Origin: Coprosoma sp963660615
Lineage (GTDB): Bacteria; Bacillota_I; Bacilli_A; RF39; UBA660
Assembly: GCA_963660615.1 (NCBI GenBank)
Contig: CAVKYE010000018.1
Coordinates: 1-26,520 of the forward strand
Reading direction: 5' to 3'
Length of the DNA: 26,520 bases
In this document: piece after piece, positions 17,360 to 24,897 of the stretch
Numbering within the stretch: the first letter of the stretch is position 1
Layout of the letters: each line of letters opens with the position of its first letter
The notes under the pieces: generated by a model
Seen by the model: the letters and a program-made list of their open reading frames with translations, nothing else
The model's database searches: none
Told to the model about the DNA's origin: nothing
Position numbers and translations under genes: made by a program

Positions 17360-17388
17360 TTGATAACCAAACAATTATATGATATAAT
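17360..17388 (+). promoter_or_regulatory. valS leader promoter
   Basis: TTGATA (17360-17365) and TATAAT (17383-17388) are 17 bases apart. TGA before the -10 gives an extended -10 as well. Transcription should begin near 17395, at the 5' end of the T-box. Confidence 0.85.
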
Positions 17389-17395
17389 GAAAAAA

Positions 17396-17620
17396 AGAAA
17401 AGCTTTGAATAAGAGGAGTAGGTAATTTCTTTTTAAAAGAGAGTTAGTGGATGGTGTAAACTAACAAAAAGACTTACCGAAGGTAGCTTAGGAGCCGAAT
17501 GTCTGAAAAAAAGTAAGACATATCCGCAGAAATGCGTTAAAATTTTAAGGCAAGATTAACTTGTAAAATAAGGTGGTACCACGGCTAGTTCGTCCTTTTA
17601 TGGATAACTAGTCTTTTTTA
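17396..17620 (+). promoter_or_regulatory. T-box leader controlling valS
   Basis: The leader shows the T-box parts in order. Stem I has AGAGAGTTAGTGGATGGTG in its upper part, and the specifier loop is on its 3' side. A hairpin region follows, then the T-box AAGGTGGTACCACGG at 17570-17584, then a terminator that shares the T-box 3' bases. GTA at 17483-17485, followed by G, is the likely specifier codon for valine. The bulge TGGT (17574-17577) would pair with uncharged tRNA ending ACCA, which fits a discriminator A as in tRNA-Val. Uncharged tRNA-Val should stabilise the antiterminator and raise valS expression. The specifier assignment is my reading of the loop without a folding program. Confidence 0.92.
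17583..17619 (+). terminator. T-box attenuator terminator of valS
   Basis: A stem built on CTAGTT (17585-17590) and AACTAG (17606-17611), extended on both sides, is followed by six T. Its left arm is also part of the T-box antiterminator, so the two structures exclude each other. Confidence 0.88.
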
Positions 17621-17635
17621 GAAAGGAAGATACAA

Positions 17636-20164
17636 ATGTTAGAAAAAAAATACGACCATTTAAAAGTAGAAGAAGGCAAATACGAAAACTGGAAAAATAA
17701 AGGATACTTCAAAAGTGGCGACATGAGCCTAAAACCATATGCCATAGTAATACCCCCTCCAAACGTAACCGGAAAACTTCATCTAGGTCACGCTTGGAAT
17801 ACAACCCTTCAAGACATCATGATAAGATTTAAAAAGCTAGAAGGATATGATGCATTGTGGCTTCCAGGAATGGACCACGCTGGCATCGCCACACAAGCCA
17901 AAGTTGATAAACGCCTCCGTGAAAAAGGAATAGAACCAAGAAAAATGGATAGAGAAGAATGGACAAAAGCCGCTTGGGCATGGAAAAAAGAATATGCAGA
18001 CAACATTCATTCACAGTGGGCAAAACTTGGTCTTGCCCTAGATTACAATAAAGAAAGATTCACTCTAGACGAAGGATTATCCAAAGCCGTAAGACACGTA
18101 TTTGTTACTCTATACAATAAAGGACTAATATATAGAGGAGAGCGTATAATCAACTGGGACCCAGTTCAAATGACCGCCCTATCAAACGAAGAAGTAATAT
18201 ACAAAGATGAAAAAGGTGCCTTTTATCACCTAAAATATTTCATAGAAGGAACGGATGAATACCTGGATGTCGCCACAACTCGTCCAGAAACACTATTTGG
18301 AGATACTGCCGTAGCCGTAAATCCAAAAGACGAAAGATATAAAAAATATATCGGTAAAAACGTAATCCTACCAGTATTAGGTAAACTTATTCCCGTTGTA
18401 GCAGATGACCATGCCGACATCGAAAAAGGAACAGGCTGCGTAAAAATAACCCCAGCCCATGATCCAAACGACTTCATGGTAGGAGAAAGACATAACCTAG
18501 AAAAAATCATCATCATGAACAAAGATGCAACCATGAACGAAAAATGCGGAAAATATCAAGGACTAAATAGATTTGAATGTAGAGAAGCACTAATAAAAGA
18601 CTTAAAAGAAGAAAAAATCCTAATAGACATAGAAGAAATCACCCATTCAGTTGGACACTCAGAACGCAGTAACGCCATAGTAGAACCATACCTATCAAAA
18701 CAATGGTTCGTTAAAATGAGACCCCTTGCAGATAGAGTATTAGAAAATCAAAAAGACAAAGACAAAAAAGTAAACTTCATTCCAGAACGTTACGAAAAAA
18801 CCATGAAACATTGGATGGAAATAACCTATGATTGGTGTATATCTAGACAACTATGGTGGGGACACCGCATCCCAGCTTGGTATAAAGATGGCGAAACCTA
18901 CGTTGGCATGGAAGCACCAAAAGGTGAAGGATGGACTCAAGATGAAGACGTTTTAGACACATGGTTTAGTAGTGCCCTATGGCCTTTCAGTACAATGGGC
19001 TGGCCAGAAGAAACCGAAATGCTAAAAAGATACTATCCAAATAACCTACTAGTAACCGGTTATGACATCATACCATTTTGGGTAAACCGCATGACCTTCC
19101 AAGGACTAGAATTTACTGGACAAAGACCATTCAAAGACTGCCTTATACACGGACTAATCCGCGACAAAGAAGGAAGAAAAATGAGTAAAAGCCTTGGTAA
19201 TGGAATAGACCCTATGGACGTAATAAACGAATATGGAGCAGACGCCCTAAGATTTTACCTAACCACAAGTGCAAGCGCCGGAACCGACTTAAGATTCGAC
19301 ATGGACAAAATTAAATCAACATGGAACTTCATCAACAAACTATGGAACGCCTCTAGATACGTACTTATGAATGTAGAAAACTACAAAGAAACATTCGATA
19401 ACCCTTGCCTAGCCGACAAATGGATACTAAACAAACTAAACACAACCATAAAAGACGTAAAAAACCATATGGATAAATACGAATTCAACTTAGTTGGAAC
19501 AAGCCTATATAACTTCATATGGAACGACTTCTGCGACTGGTATATCGAACTATCAAAAGCAAACATGACAAATACATCAAAAACAATTCTCGTATATACA
19601 TTAAAAGCAATACTAAAAATGATGCACCCATTCATGCCATTCGTTACAGAAGAAATATATACCAAACTTCCAAACACCGAAGAATCAATAATGCTATCAA
19701 AATATCCAACGCCAGAAGAAAAATTTAGTACGGATACCTGCAAAAACATGGACGAAATAATCGAACTAATAAAATTTGTTCGTAAATTCAAACTTGAAAA
19801 AGGCATAAAAGATATAAATCTAAAGTACAATAACACCATTCTAAAAGAAAACAAATACATTTTAGATGCCCTATTAAAACCAAAAGATATAGACAAAACA
19901 TCATTAGAATTTATTAACTATACATTCCTTAATGACGAAGTTATCATCTATTATGACAATAGTGTAAACAAAGCCGCCTTAGAAGATAAATTATATCAAG
20001 ATAAAACCAATCTAGAAAATTCAATAAACAGAAGAAAAAAATTACTATCAAATGAAAACTACATAAACAAAGCTCCAAAAGCCATTGTCGATAAAGATAG
20101 AGAAAATCTAAAAAAAGAAGAAGAAATGCTTAAAACCATTTTAGATAAATTAAAAGAATTATAA
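17636..20164 (+). CDS. valS: Valyl-tRNA synthetase
   Basis: The 842-aa class I synthetase has PPPNVTGKLHLGHAWN with the HIGH motif at 49-52. The CP1 editing domain carries TTRPETLFGDTAVAV and the GTGCVKITPAHDPND block. LDTWFSSALWPFSTMGWP comes before KMSKS at 515-519. After the anticodon-binding domain a C-terminal coiled-coil arm (about 775-842, rich in Lys and Leu) is present as in other ValRS. It is slightly shorter than Bacillus ValRS, mostly in the late domains. It charges tRNA-Val and hydrolyses Thr-tRNA-Val. The ribosome site GAAAGGAAG is exposed after read-through of the T-box terminator. In Bacillus folC follows valS; here it does not. Confidence 0.98.
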   Translation: MLEKKYDHLKVEEGKYENWKNKGYFKSGDMSLKPYAIVIPPPNVTGKLHLGHAWNTTLQDIMIRFKKLEGYDALWLPGMDHAGIATQAKVDKRLREKGIEPRKMDREEWTKAAWAWKKEYADNIHSQWAKLGLALDYNKERFTLDEGLSKAVRHVFVTLYNKGLIYRGERIINWDPVQMTALSNEEVIYKDEKGAFYHLKYFIEGTDEYLDVATTRPETLFGDTAVAVNPKDERYKKYIGKNVILPVLGKLIPVVADDHADIEKGTGCVKITPAHDPNDFMVGERHNLEKIIIMNKDATMNEKCGKYQGLNRFECREALIKDLKEEKILIDIEEITHSVGHSERSNAIVEPYLSKQWFVKMRPLADRVLENQKDKDKKVNFIPERYEKTMKHWMEITYDWCISRQLWWGHRIPAWYKDGETYVGMEAPKGEGWTQDEDVLDTWFSSALWPFSTMGWPEETEMLKRYYPNNLLVTGYDIIPFWVNRMTFQGLEFTGQRPFKDCLIHGLIRDKEGRKMSKSLGNGIDPMDVINEYGADALRFYLTTSASAGTDLRFDMDKIKSTWNFINKLWNASRYVLMNVENYKETFDNPCLADKWILNKLNTTIKDVKNHMDKYEFNLVGTSLYNFIWNDFCDWYIELSKANMTNTSKTILVYTLKAILKMMHPFMPFVTEEIYTKLPNTEESIMLSKYPTPEEKFSTDTCKNMDEIIELIKFVRKFKLEKGIKDINLKYNNTILKENKYILDALLKPKDIDKTSLEFINYTFLNDEVIIYYDNSVNKAALEDKLYQDKTNLENSINRRKKLLSNENYINKAPKAIVDKDRENLKKEEEMLKTILDKLKEL

Positions 20165-20165
20165 A

Positions 20166-20203
20166 AAAACTGTTAGATTCCAAATATCTAACGGTTTTAA
20201 TTT
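20166..20203. terminator. Bidirectional terminator between valS and the minus-strand unit
   Basis: A 13-bp stem with one G-U pair (20166-20178 with 20186-20198) is flanked by T runs on both strands, seven T on the minus strand. It ends valS and also the small minus-strand unit. Confidence 0.82.
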
Positions 20204-20333
20204 TCATACAAGACTACCTTACTAAAACCTTTCGTGCTTCTGTAGCTTTTTCTAAACCAATAGGCACCCCTGCAATAGAACAATGCAGTATTACCATTCT
20301 TATCTATATATTCTTAAATCTCACCACAAACAT
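20197..20333 (-). pseudogene. Decayed small ORF or small RNA on the minus strand
   Basis: Downstream of a minus promoter, AAGGAGG (20336-20342) precedes ATG (20331-20333) and GTG GTG, but that frame stops after nine codons. One frame over, an open stretch reads EYIDKNGNTALFYCRGAYW and on to a TAA at 20197-20199, at the edge of the terminator. One inserted base near 20317 would join the two into about 45 codons. So this is either a small gene with a frameshift or a roughly 180-base non-coding RNA. I recognise no family. It occupies most of the otherwise empty 20165-20446 interval. Confidence 0.35.
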
Positions 20334-20355
20334 TTCCTCCTTAAGTGTAAGATAT

Positions 20356-20382
20356 ATTATACCAAGCCCCACTAAAAGTCAA
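20356..20382 (-). promoter_or_regulatory. Minus-strand promoter of the small unit
   Basis: On the minus strand TGG precedes TATAAT (20356-20361), an extended -10. TTGACT (20377-20382) lies upstream at a short 15-base spacing. It is back to back with the promoter of the first phosphoesterase gene. Confidence 0.5.
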
Positions 20383-20392
20383 TAAAATAACC

Positions 20393-20421
20393 TTTACTTT
20401 TCCTAAAAAATCTAGTATAAT
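20393..20421 (+). promoter_or_regulatory. Promoter of the first phosphoesterase gene
   Basis: TTTACT (20393-20398) and TATAAT (20416-20421) are 17 bases apart. Transcription should start near 20428, so translation cannot begin much upstream of 20440. This supports the CTG start at 20447. Confidence 0.7.
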
Positions 20422-20446
20422 ACACTCACAAAAAAAGGGGGATAGT

Positions 20447-21637
20447 CTGAAAATAAAAACAATATATGAACTATTTGAAGGATATCAAGAAGAAAAGATA
20501 GACCAAATAATTTCATCCTTACCACAAGAAGATAAATTACTTATTTATGAAAGATATGGTAATAACTTAAATAATTCAAAATCAACCAATTGGGATGAAA
20601 CCAAATCAAAAAGATTTTATAGAAGCCTAGTTCCAAAAATAAAAAGAAGGTTACAAAAAGAAGAAAAAACAGAAAGTAATCTAATACTTCCATCATTTGA
20701 AAACATCGAAGACATAAATTTATTACTTGACCTATTAAAAAAAGAAACCCCAAATACAATAATTTGTGAGCAGTTGAAAATAGATAACCAAAAACTATTA
20801 CAAAAATTAAACGAACTTAAAAGCATTATAAAAAAAGATATTACAAAAAAATATAAAGCCGATGGCACAATTAATTATTCATTCTCTAATAATGAAATAA
20901 ATTATGATAAAGAAATCATACCCCTAGATAATAGACTAAGAATCCTTGCAATATCAGATCTGCACATTGGAAATGAACTAGAAAGACCAGATTTACTTTA
21001 TAGAGCCTTTAACTATTGTACAAAAGAAGGAATATATTTAATTATGTGCTGCGGCGATATTTTAGATGGAACATATACATCAGGAAAGCAAAACATCACC
21101 GATGTATATAAACAACTAAATAGATTTATAAAACTTTACCCATATGATGATAATATCCTAACATTCGCCCTAGCCGGCGATCACGATGAAAGCATACTAA
21201 CAAAATTTAAAATTGACATTGTAAGTGCCTGCGAAAACCACCACCCAGATATTATCATTAGTAATTATGGAAACGATGATATTAATGTATCAAATGACAC
21301 ACTTCATTTATTCCATAAAGGAAACCTCAAAAAATTAAAAAAAAGCAACGGCAGAGTAATCTTATGTGGCCACAACCATCAATTTAAAACCGCTATCTAT
21401 GGTGAAAAACTAAACATCAATGTACCAACATTATCAGATATTACAGAAAACCTTCCAAGCACCTTAGATATAGAACTATTTTTAAATAACAAAAAATTTA
21501 AAGGAGTCGAAATTAAACACATATACTTTGGCCATAAAGATATGATTTTATCAGAACAAGAAATAGATTTGCCACCCAAGAAAAAAGATGAACCATCCAT
21601 TCAAAAGAAAAAACACCTGCAAACAATAAAAAAGTAA
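20447..21637 (+). CDS. HTH-like plus calcineurin-like phosphoesterase, copy A (CTG start)
   Basis: The 396-aa protein joins two N-terminal DNA-binding-like parts to a metallophosphoesterase. Residues 1-75 include SSLPQEDKLLIYERYG, which resembles sigma region 4 or a similar helix-turn-helix. Residues 90-125 look like a second helix-turn-helix. The phosphoesterase has DLH at 171-173, GDILDG at 203-208, GDHD at 244-247 and GHNH at 308-311. The third motif is GDHD where the family usually has GNHD. The frame is open from 20447 with no ATG, GTG or TTG until a TTG at 20774. That TTG would remove the whole N-terminal part, which aligns residue for residue with copy B. The CTG at 20447 aligns exactly with the ATG of copy B and follows a GGGGG stretch by five bases. 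The substrate is unknown; nucleic acid or a nucleotide is a guess. Confidence 0.8.
   Translation: MKIKTIYELFEGYQEEKIDQIISSLPQEDKLLIYERYGNNLNNSKSTNWDETKSKRFYRSLVPKIKRRLQKEEKTESNLILPSFENIEDINLLLDLLKKETPNTIICEQLKIDNQKLLQKLNELKSIIKKDITKKYKADGTINYSFSNNEINYDKEIIPLDNRLRILAISDLHIGNELERPDLLYRAFNYCTKEGIYLIMCCGDILDGTYTSGKQNITDVYKQLNRFIKLYPYDDNILTFALAGDHDESILTKFKIDIVSACENHHPDIIISNYGNDDINVSNDTLHLFHKGNLKKLKKSNGRVILCGHNHQFKTAIYGEKLNINVPTLSDITENLPSTLDIELFLNNKKFKGVEIKHIYFGHKDMILSEQEIDLPPKKKDEPSIQKKKHLQTIKK
20936..21009 (+). repeat. 74-bp direct repeat, unit 1 (phosphoesterase core)
   Basis: This stretch is identical base for base to 22192-22265. It encodes the first metal motif region (LRILAISDLHIGNELERPDL and on). 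High identity continues for about 80 more bases with scattered mismatches. Confidence 0.85.
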
Positions 21638-21646
21638 GCACCTTAA

Positions 21647-21675
21647 TTGACTGTTTGTTAAACTTTTAATATAAG
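21647..21675 (+). promoter_or_regulatory. Promoter of the second phosphoesterase gene
   Basis: TTGACT (21647-21652) and TATAAG (21670-21675) are 17 bases apart, just after the copy A stop codon. Copy B can therefore be transcribed separately from copy A. Confidence 0.7.
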
Positions 21676-21690
21676 AAAAGGAGAGATATA

Positions 21691-22965
21691 ATGAACATAA
21701 AATCACTTTATGAACTTTTTAAAGAATATACTAGTGAAGAGGTAGACGAAGTAGTTTCCACATTATCACCACAAGACCAAACACTCATATATGAAAGATA
21801 TGGTGATGATTTAAATAACCCAAAACCAACCGAAAATTGGGACGAAACCAAATCAAAAGCATTTTATGGACGCTTAGTTCCAAAAATAAAAAGAAAGTTA
21901 CAAAAAGACAAAAAAGACCCTTTAGAAAATAACTTAATATTACCATCATTCCAAAGCACAAACGATATCGAAAATTTAATCGAAATGATAGAAAAAGGCA
22001 AAACCACCACCGAAATATGTAAAAGTCTAAAAATAGATAACAAAAGACTAAGTCAAATGTTAACAGAACTTAAATACATGGGTAGTTTTATCCCAAAAAG
22101 AAACTATCATGAAAATGGGCAAATAGGATATACTCAATCAAAAAAAGAAGAAATTTATGGAGATAAAGAAATTATAACAAATAGTAGAAATCTAAGAATC
22201 CTTGCAATATCAGATCTGCACATTGGAAATGAACTAGAAAGACCAGATTTACTTTATAGAGCCTTCAACTATTGTGCAAAAGAAGGAATACATTTAATTA
22301 TGTGCTGTGGCGATATTTTAGATGGAACATATACAGCAGGAGAGCAAAACATCCCCGATGTATATAAACAACTAAATAAATTTTTAAACACTTATCCAAA
22401 AGATGATAACATCCTAACATTTGCAGTTGGTGGTGATCATGATGAAAGTGTTTTAAATAATTATGGACTAGATATTATCCCCGCATGTTATCACTACCGA
22501 CCAGACATTGTTATTGGTGATTATAGAAACGTCAGCATTAATATTGCAAACGATAAACTCCATCTATATCATAAAGGAAATAAAAACAAAATAGATAAAG
22601 ATAACCCATCAATAGTCTTAAGAGGACATTCCCATATATTTAAAACAGGCATTCATAGTAATCGCCTGCACATCACCGTTCCAACACTATCAGGCATTAC
22701 AAAAGCTTTACCAAGCGCACTTGATTTGAATCTTTCATTGAATAAAAATGGAAAATTTCAAGAAGCTATCATCGAACACATATATTTTGGTGATAAAGAT
22801 ATGATATTAGGATACCAAACATTTAAAATACCCAATAAAAGCTTTGTCCAAATAGAAAAAAGCGAAATTTCCAGTAGTAAAGAAAAAACATTAATAAAAA
22901 CCCCACTATCACCAATCGAAAAATTCAACCAAAGATATGGAAATTACATAGAAAGGTATAAATAA
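21691..22965 (+). CDS. HTH-like plus calcineurin-like phosphoesterase, copy B
   Basis: The 424-aa paralogue of copy A has the same order. A sigma-region-4-like segment (STLSPQDQTLIYERYGDDL) lies near residues 23-41. A second helix-turn-helix candidate (TTTEICKSLKIDNKRLSQML) is near 103-122. The phosphoesterase has D175/H177, D208/D211 in GDILDG, GDHD at 248-251 and GHSH at 312-315. It also carries GDHD instead of GNHD, so the change is shared and not a random decay. It has an extra C-terminal stretch of about 30 residues ending NQRYGNYIERYK. The start is a normal ATG after AAGGAGAG, with its own promoter. The phosphoesterase fold is clear; the DNA-binding reading of the N-terminus is inference, and the target is unknown. 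Confidence 0.85.
   Translation: MNIKSLYELFKEYTSEEVDEVVSTLSPQDQTLIYERYGDDLNNPKPTENWDETKSKAFYGRLVPKIKRKLQKDKKDPLENNLILPSFQSTNDIENLIEMIEKGKTTTEICKSLKIDNKRLSQMLTELKYMGSFIPKRNYHENGQIGYTQSKKEEIYGDKEIITNSRNLRILAISDLHIGNELERPDLLYRAFNYCAKEGIHLIMCCGDILDGTYTAGEQNIPDVYKQLNKFLNTYPKDDNILTFAVGGDHDESVLNNYGLDIIPACYHYRPDIVIGDYRNVSINIANDKLHLYHKGNKNKIDKDNPSIVLRGHSHIFKTGIHSNRLHITVPTLSGITKALPSALDLNLSLNKNGKFQEAIIEHIYFGDKDMILGYQTFKIPNKSFVQIEKSEISSSKEKTLIKTPLSPIEKFNQRYGNYIERYK
22192..22265 (+). repeat. 74-bp direct repeat, unit 2 (phosphoesterase core)
   Basis: This is identical to 20936-21009 in copy A, including all synonymous positions. The two genes diverge clearly on both sides of the high-identity core. Confidence 0.85.
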
Positions 22966-22980
22966 TATATCTTTTTTTCT
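22952..22980 (+). terminator. Terminator of phosphoesterase copy B
   Basis: A 9-bp stem with one G-U pair (22952-22960 with 22966-22974) has the TAA stop codon in its five-base loop. A T run follows. Confidence 0.65.
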
Positions 22981-23010
22981 TAAAATAATATTCAAAACAA
23001 TTAAAAAGTG

Positions 23011-23039
23011 TATACAAATGTCAAAATAAATGTTAAAAT
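23011..23039 (+). promoter_or_regulatory. ruvX operon promoter
   Basis: TAAAAT (23034-23039) is preceded by TGT (extended -10), and TATACA (23011-23016) lies 17 bases upstream. Being at 23034, it also argues against the upstream ATG at 23030 as the ruvX start. Confidence 0.6.
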
Positions 23040-23071
23040 TATATTGTACATTAATAGAGGGTGGTCAAAAA

Positions 23072-23491
23072 GTGAAATATTTAGGCTTAGACTTAGGCAC
23101 AAGAACATTAGGTGTATCAATCTCCGATATAACAAAAACAATCGCTACAACATACACAACTATACATTTTAAAGACAGCGACTATAATGAAGCCATAAAC
23201 AAACTAGCCCCTATTATTGAAAAAGAACCAATTGAAAAAATAATCTTAGGACTTCCTAAAAACATGAATAACTCAATTGGTGAAAGAGCAGAAACTACAC
23301 TAAAATTTAAAGAACTACTAGAAAAAACATTTGACATAAAAGTAGACATGCAAGATGAAAGATTATCAACCAAAGAAGCTCATTTCTACATGATAAAAGC
23401 CGATATGTCAAGAAAAAAACGAAAACAAAAAATAGATAGTTTAGCTGCCAACATTATATTACAGACTTATTTGGATAAAAGAAAGGATTAG
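23072..23491 (+). CDS. ruvX: Putative pre-16S rRNA nuclease / Holliday junction resolvase-like RuvX (YqgF)
   Basis: From a GTG start the protein is 139 aa, the usual YqgF length. The RNase H-like fold shows D7 in YLGLDLGTRTLGVSI, the IILGLPKNMNNS strand, E96 in DERLSTKEA, and D122 in KIDSLAANIILQTYL. Those acidic residues form the expected metal site. In E. coli YqgF processes the 5' end of 16S rRNA; a junction-resolving role has also been proposed for the family. I chose GTG at 23072 because it follows GAGGGTGG at good spacing and starts the conserved block. An upstream ATG at 23030 overlaps the promoter -10. It heads the block ruvX-yrzB-mltG-yrrM, as in Bacillus. Confidence 0.94.
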   Translation: MKYLGLDLGTRTLGVSISDITKTIATTYTTIHFKDSDYNEAINKLAPIIEKEPIEKIILGLPKNMNNSIGERAETTLKFKELLEKTFDIKVDMQDERLSTKEAHFYMIKADMSRKKRKQKIDSLAANIILQTYLDKRKD

Positions 23492-23497
23492 ATAAGT

Positions 23498-23812
23498 ATG
23501 CAAAACCAAGAATTAAACGAATTAAAATTTAAAGCCGTAGACGCTCAAGGAAGACAAATTGATTGTGAAACATTATTCATGTTTGAATCACCAGAAACAA
23601 AAAAAAGTTACATCGTTTACACAGATAACTCAATCGATGAAGAAGGTAACACAAGAGTTTACGCTTCTATTTACAACCCAGCAGATCTTAGAATAAGTGA
23701 AGGAGACGATCTAGCCGCTCTAGAACTACAACCAATTGAATCAGAAAAAGAATGGAAAATTATTGAAACAATTCTGGAAGAAATGCAAAAACAAGTTGAG
23801 GAAACAGAATAA
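23498..23812 (+). CDS. yrzB: DUF1292 family protein (YrzB-like)
   Basis: The 104-aa acidic protein matches DUF1292 by content and position: an MFESPETKKSYIVYTDNS core, then VYASIYNPADLR, then an acidic helix at the end. The same gene lies between ruvX (yrrK) and mltG (yrrL) in B. subtilis. It starts six bases after ruvX. It has no membrane helix or catalytic motif, and the role of the family is unknown. Confidence 0.9.
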   Translation: MQNQELNELKFKAVDAQGRQIDCETLFMFESPETKKSYIVYTDNSIDEEGNTRVYASIYNPADLRISEGDDLAALELQPIESEKEWKIIETILEEMQKQVEETE

Positions 23813-23814
23813 CC

Positions 23815-24897
23815 TTGGCAAAAAAAAGAAAATTTTCTATTAAAAAATTCGCACTATTTTTAATAGTGCTTATTATTTTAGTAATTGTAGGATTTTTAGG
23901 ACTATATAAACTAGAAACATCCCCAGTAAGTAATAACACAGATGCAATAAAAATAACCGTAGATAAAGGAGAAAATTTCTTCACAATTGCTAAAACTCTA
24001 AAAGAAAAAAACCTAATAAATTCAGAATTTTTCTATAAAATATTTCTAAAATTCCATAAACCAACAGACTTAGTAGCCGGAGAATACGAACTAAATAAAG
24101 CCATGAGTATAGCCGAAATAGTAGACACCTTAAGTAATAGTGACAACTCAAAAAATACCTCAATCAAACTAACCTTCAGAGAAGGACTAAACGTTAGACA
24201 AATGGCAAAAATTGTCGAAGAAAAAACCGGAATTACCGAAGAAGAATTCCTAAACAAAATAAGCGATGAAAACTATATAAATACCCTAGAAAGCAAATAT
24301 TGGTTCATAACAGATGATGTAAAAAATAAAGAAATATACTATGACTTAGAAGGATACTTATTCCCAGATACATACATATTTGAAAAAGATGAAATATCCC
24401 TAGATAACATATTAACAAAAATACTAGATAATACAGATAAAAAATTAACCCCACTAAAAACAAGTATCCAAAATAGCACCTACACCCTTCATCAATTACT
24501 AACCCTAGCTTCCCTAATAGAATTAGAAGCAGTAACCGATGAAGATAGAGCAAACGTTTCAGGTGTATTTTATAACAGACTAAACAATAACTGGTCACTA
24601 GGAAGTGATGTCACCACATACTACGCCTCAAAAAAATCAATGACCGAAAAACTAACAAAATCAGAACTAAACGCCTGCAACGGCTACAACACAAGATGTA
24701 CATCAATGAAAGGCCTTCCCGTAGGACCAATAGATAACCCAAGTCTAAGTTCCATAAAAGCCGCCGTAAACCCCGAAAAAAATAACTACTACTATTTCGT
24801 AGCCGATAGCGAGAAAAAAGTCTATTTCACCAAAAACGCCAACGAACACAATGCCGTAATCGCAAAATTAAAAAAGGAGGGCAAATGGATAGGTTAG
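23815..24897 (+). CDS. mltG: Endolytic murein transglycosylase MltG
   Basis: The 360-aa protein has a basic N-terminus and a membrane helix at about residues 12-32. A LysM-like domain covers about 45-115. The YceG catalytic domain contains LASLIELEAVTDEDR, with the catalytic Glu at 236. NVSGVFYNRL, LGSDVTTYYA and GLPVGPIDNPSLSSIKAAVNP follow as in the family. MltG cuts nascent glycan strands at the membrane and limits their length. The start is TTG at 23815, two bases after the yrzB stop. The only nearby Shine-Dalgarno (GAGGAAA) is rather far upstream, so coupling to yrzB translation is likely. It overlaps the next gene by 13 bases. Confidence 0.95.
   Translation: MAKKRKFSIKKFALFLIVLIILVIVGFLGLYKLETSPVSNNTDAIKITVDKGENFFTIAKTLKEKNLINSEFFYKIFLKFHKPTDLVAGEYELNKAMSIAEIVDTLSNSDNSKNTSIKLTFREGLNVRQMAKIVEEKTGITEEEFLNKISDENYINTLESKYWFITDDVKNKEIYYDLEGYLFPDTYIFEKDEISLDNILTKILDNTDKKLTPLKTSIQNSTYTLHQLLTLASLIELEAVTDEDRANVSGVFYNRLNNNWSLGSDVTTYYASKKSMTEKLTKSELNACNGYNTRCTSMKGLPVGPIDNPSLSSIKAAVNPEKNNYYYFVADSEKKVYFTKNANEHNAVIAKLKKEGKWIG

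Noticed and set aside
20774..21637. Phosphoesterase copy A starting at the TTG at 20774 (287 aa)
   Set aside because: The frame continues upstream for 109 codons that align with the N-terminus of copy B, and the promoter and ribosome site lie far upstream.
23030..23071. ATG at 23030 as the ruvX start
   Set aside because: It overlaps the likely -10 box and adds 14 residues not found in the family. The GTG at 23072 follows a good ribosome site.
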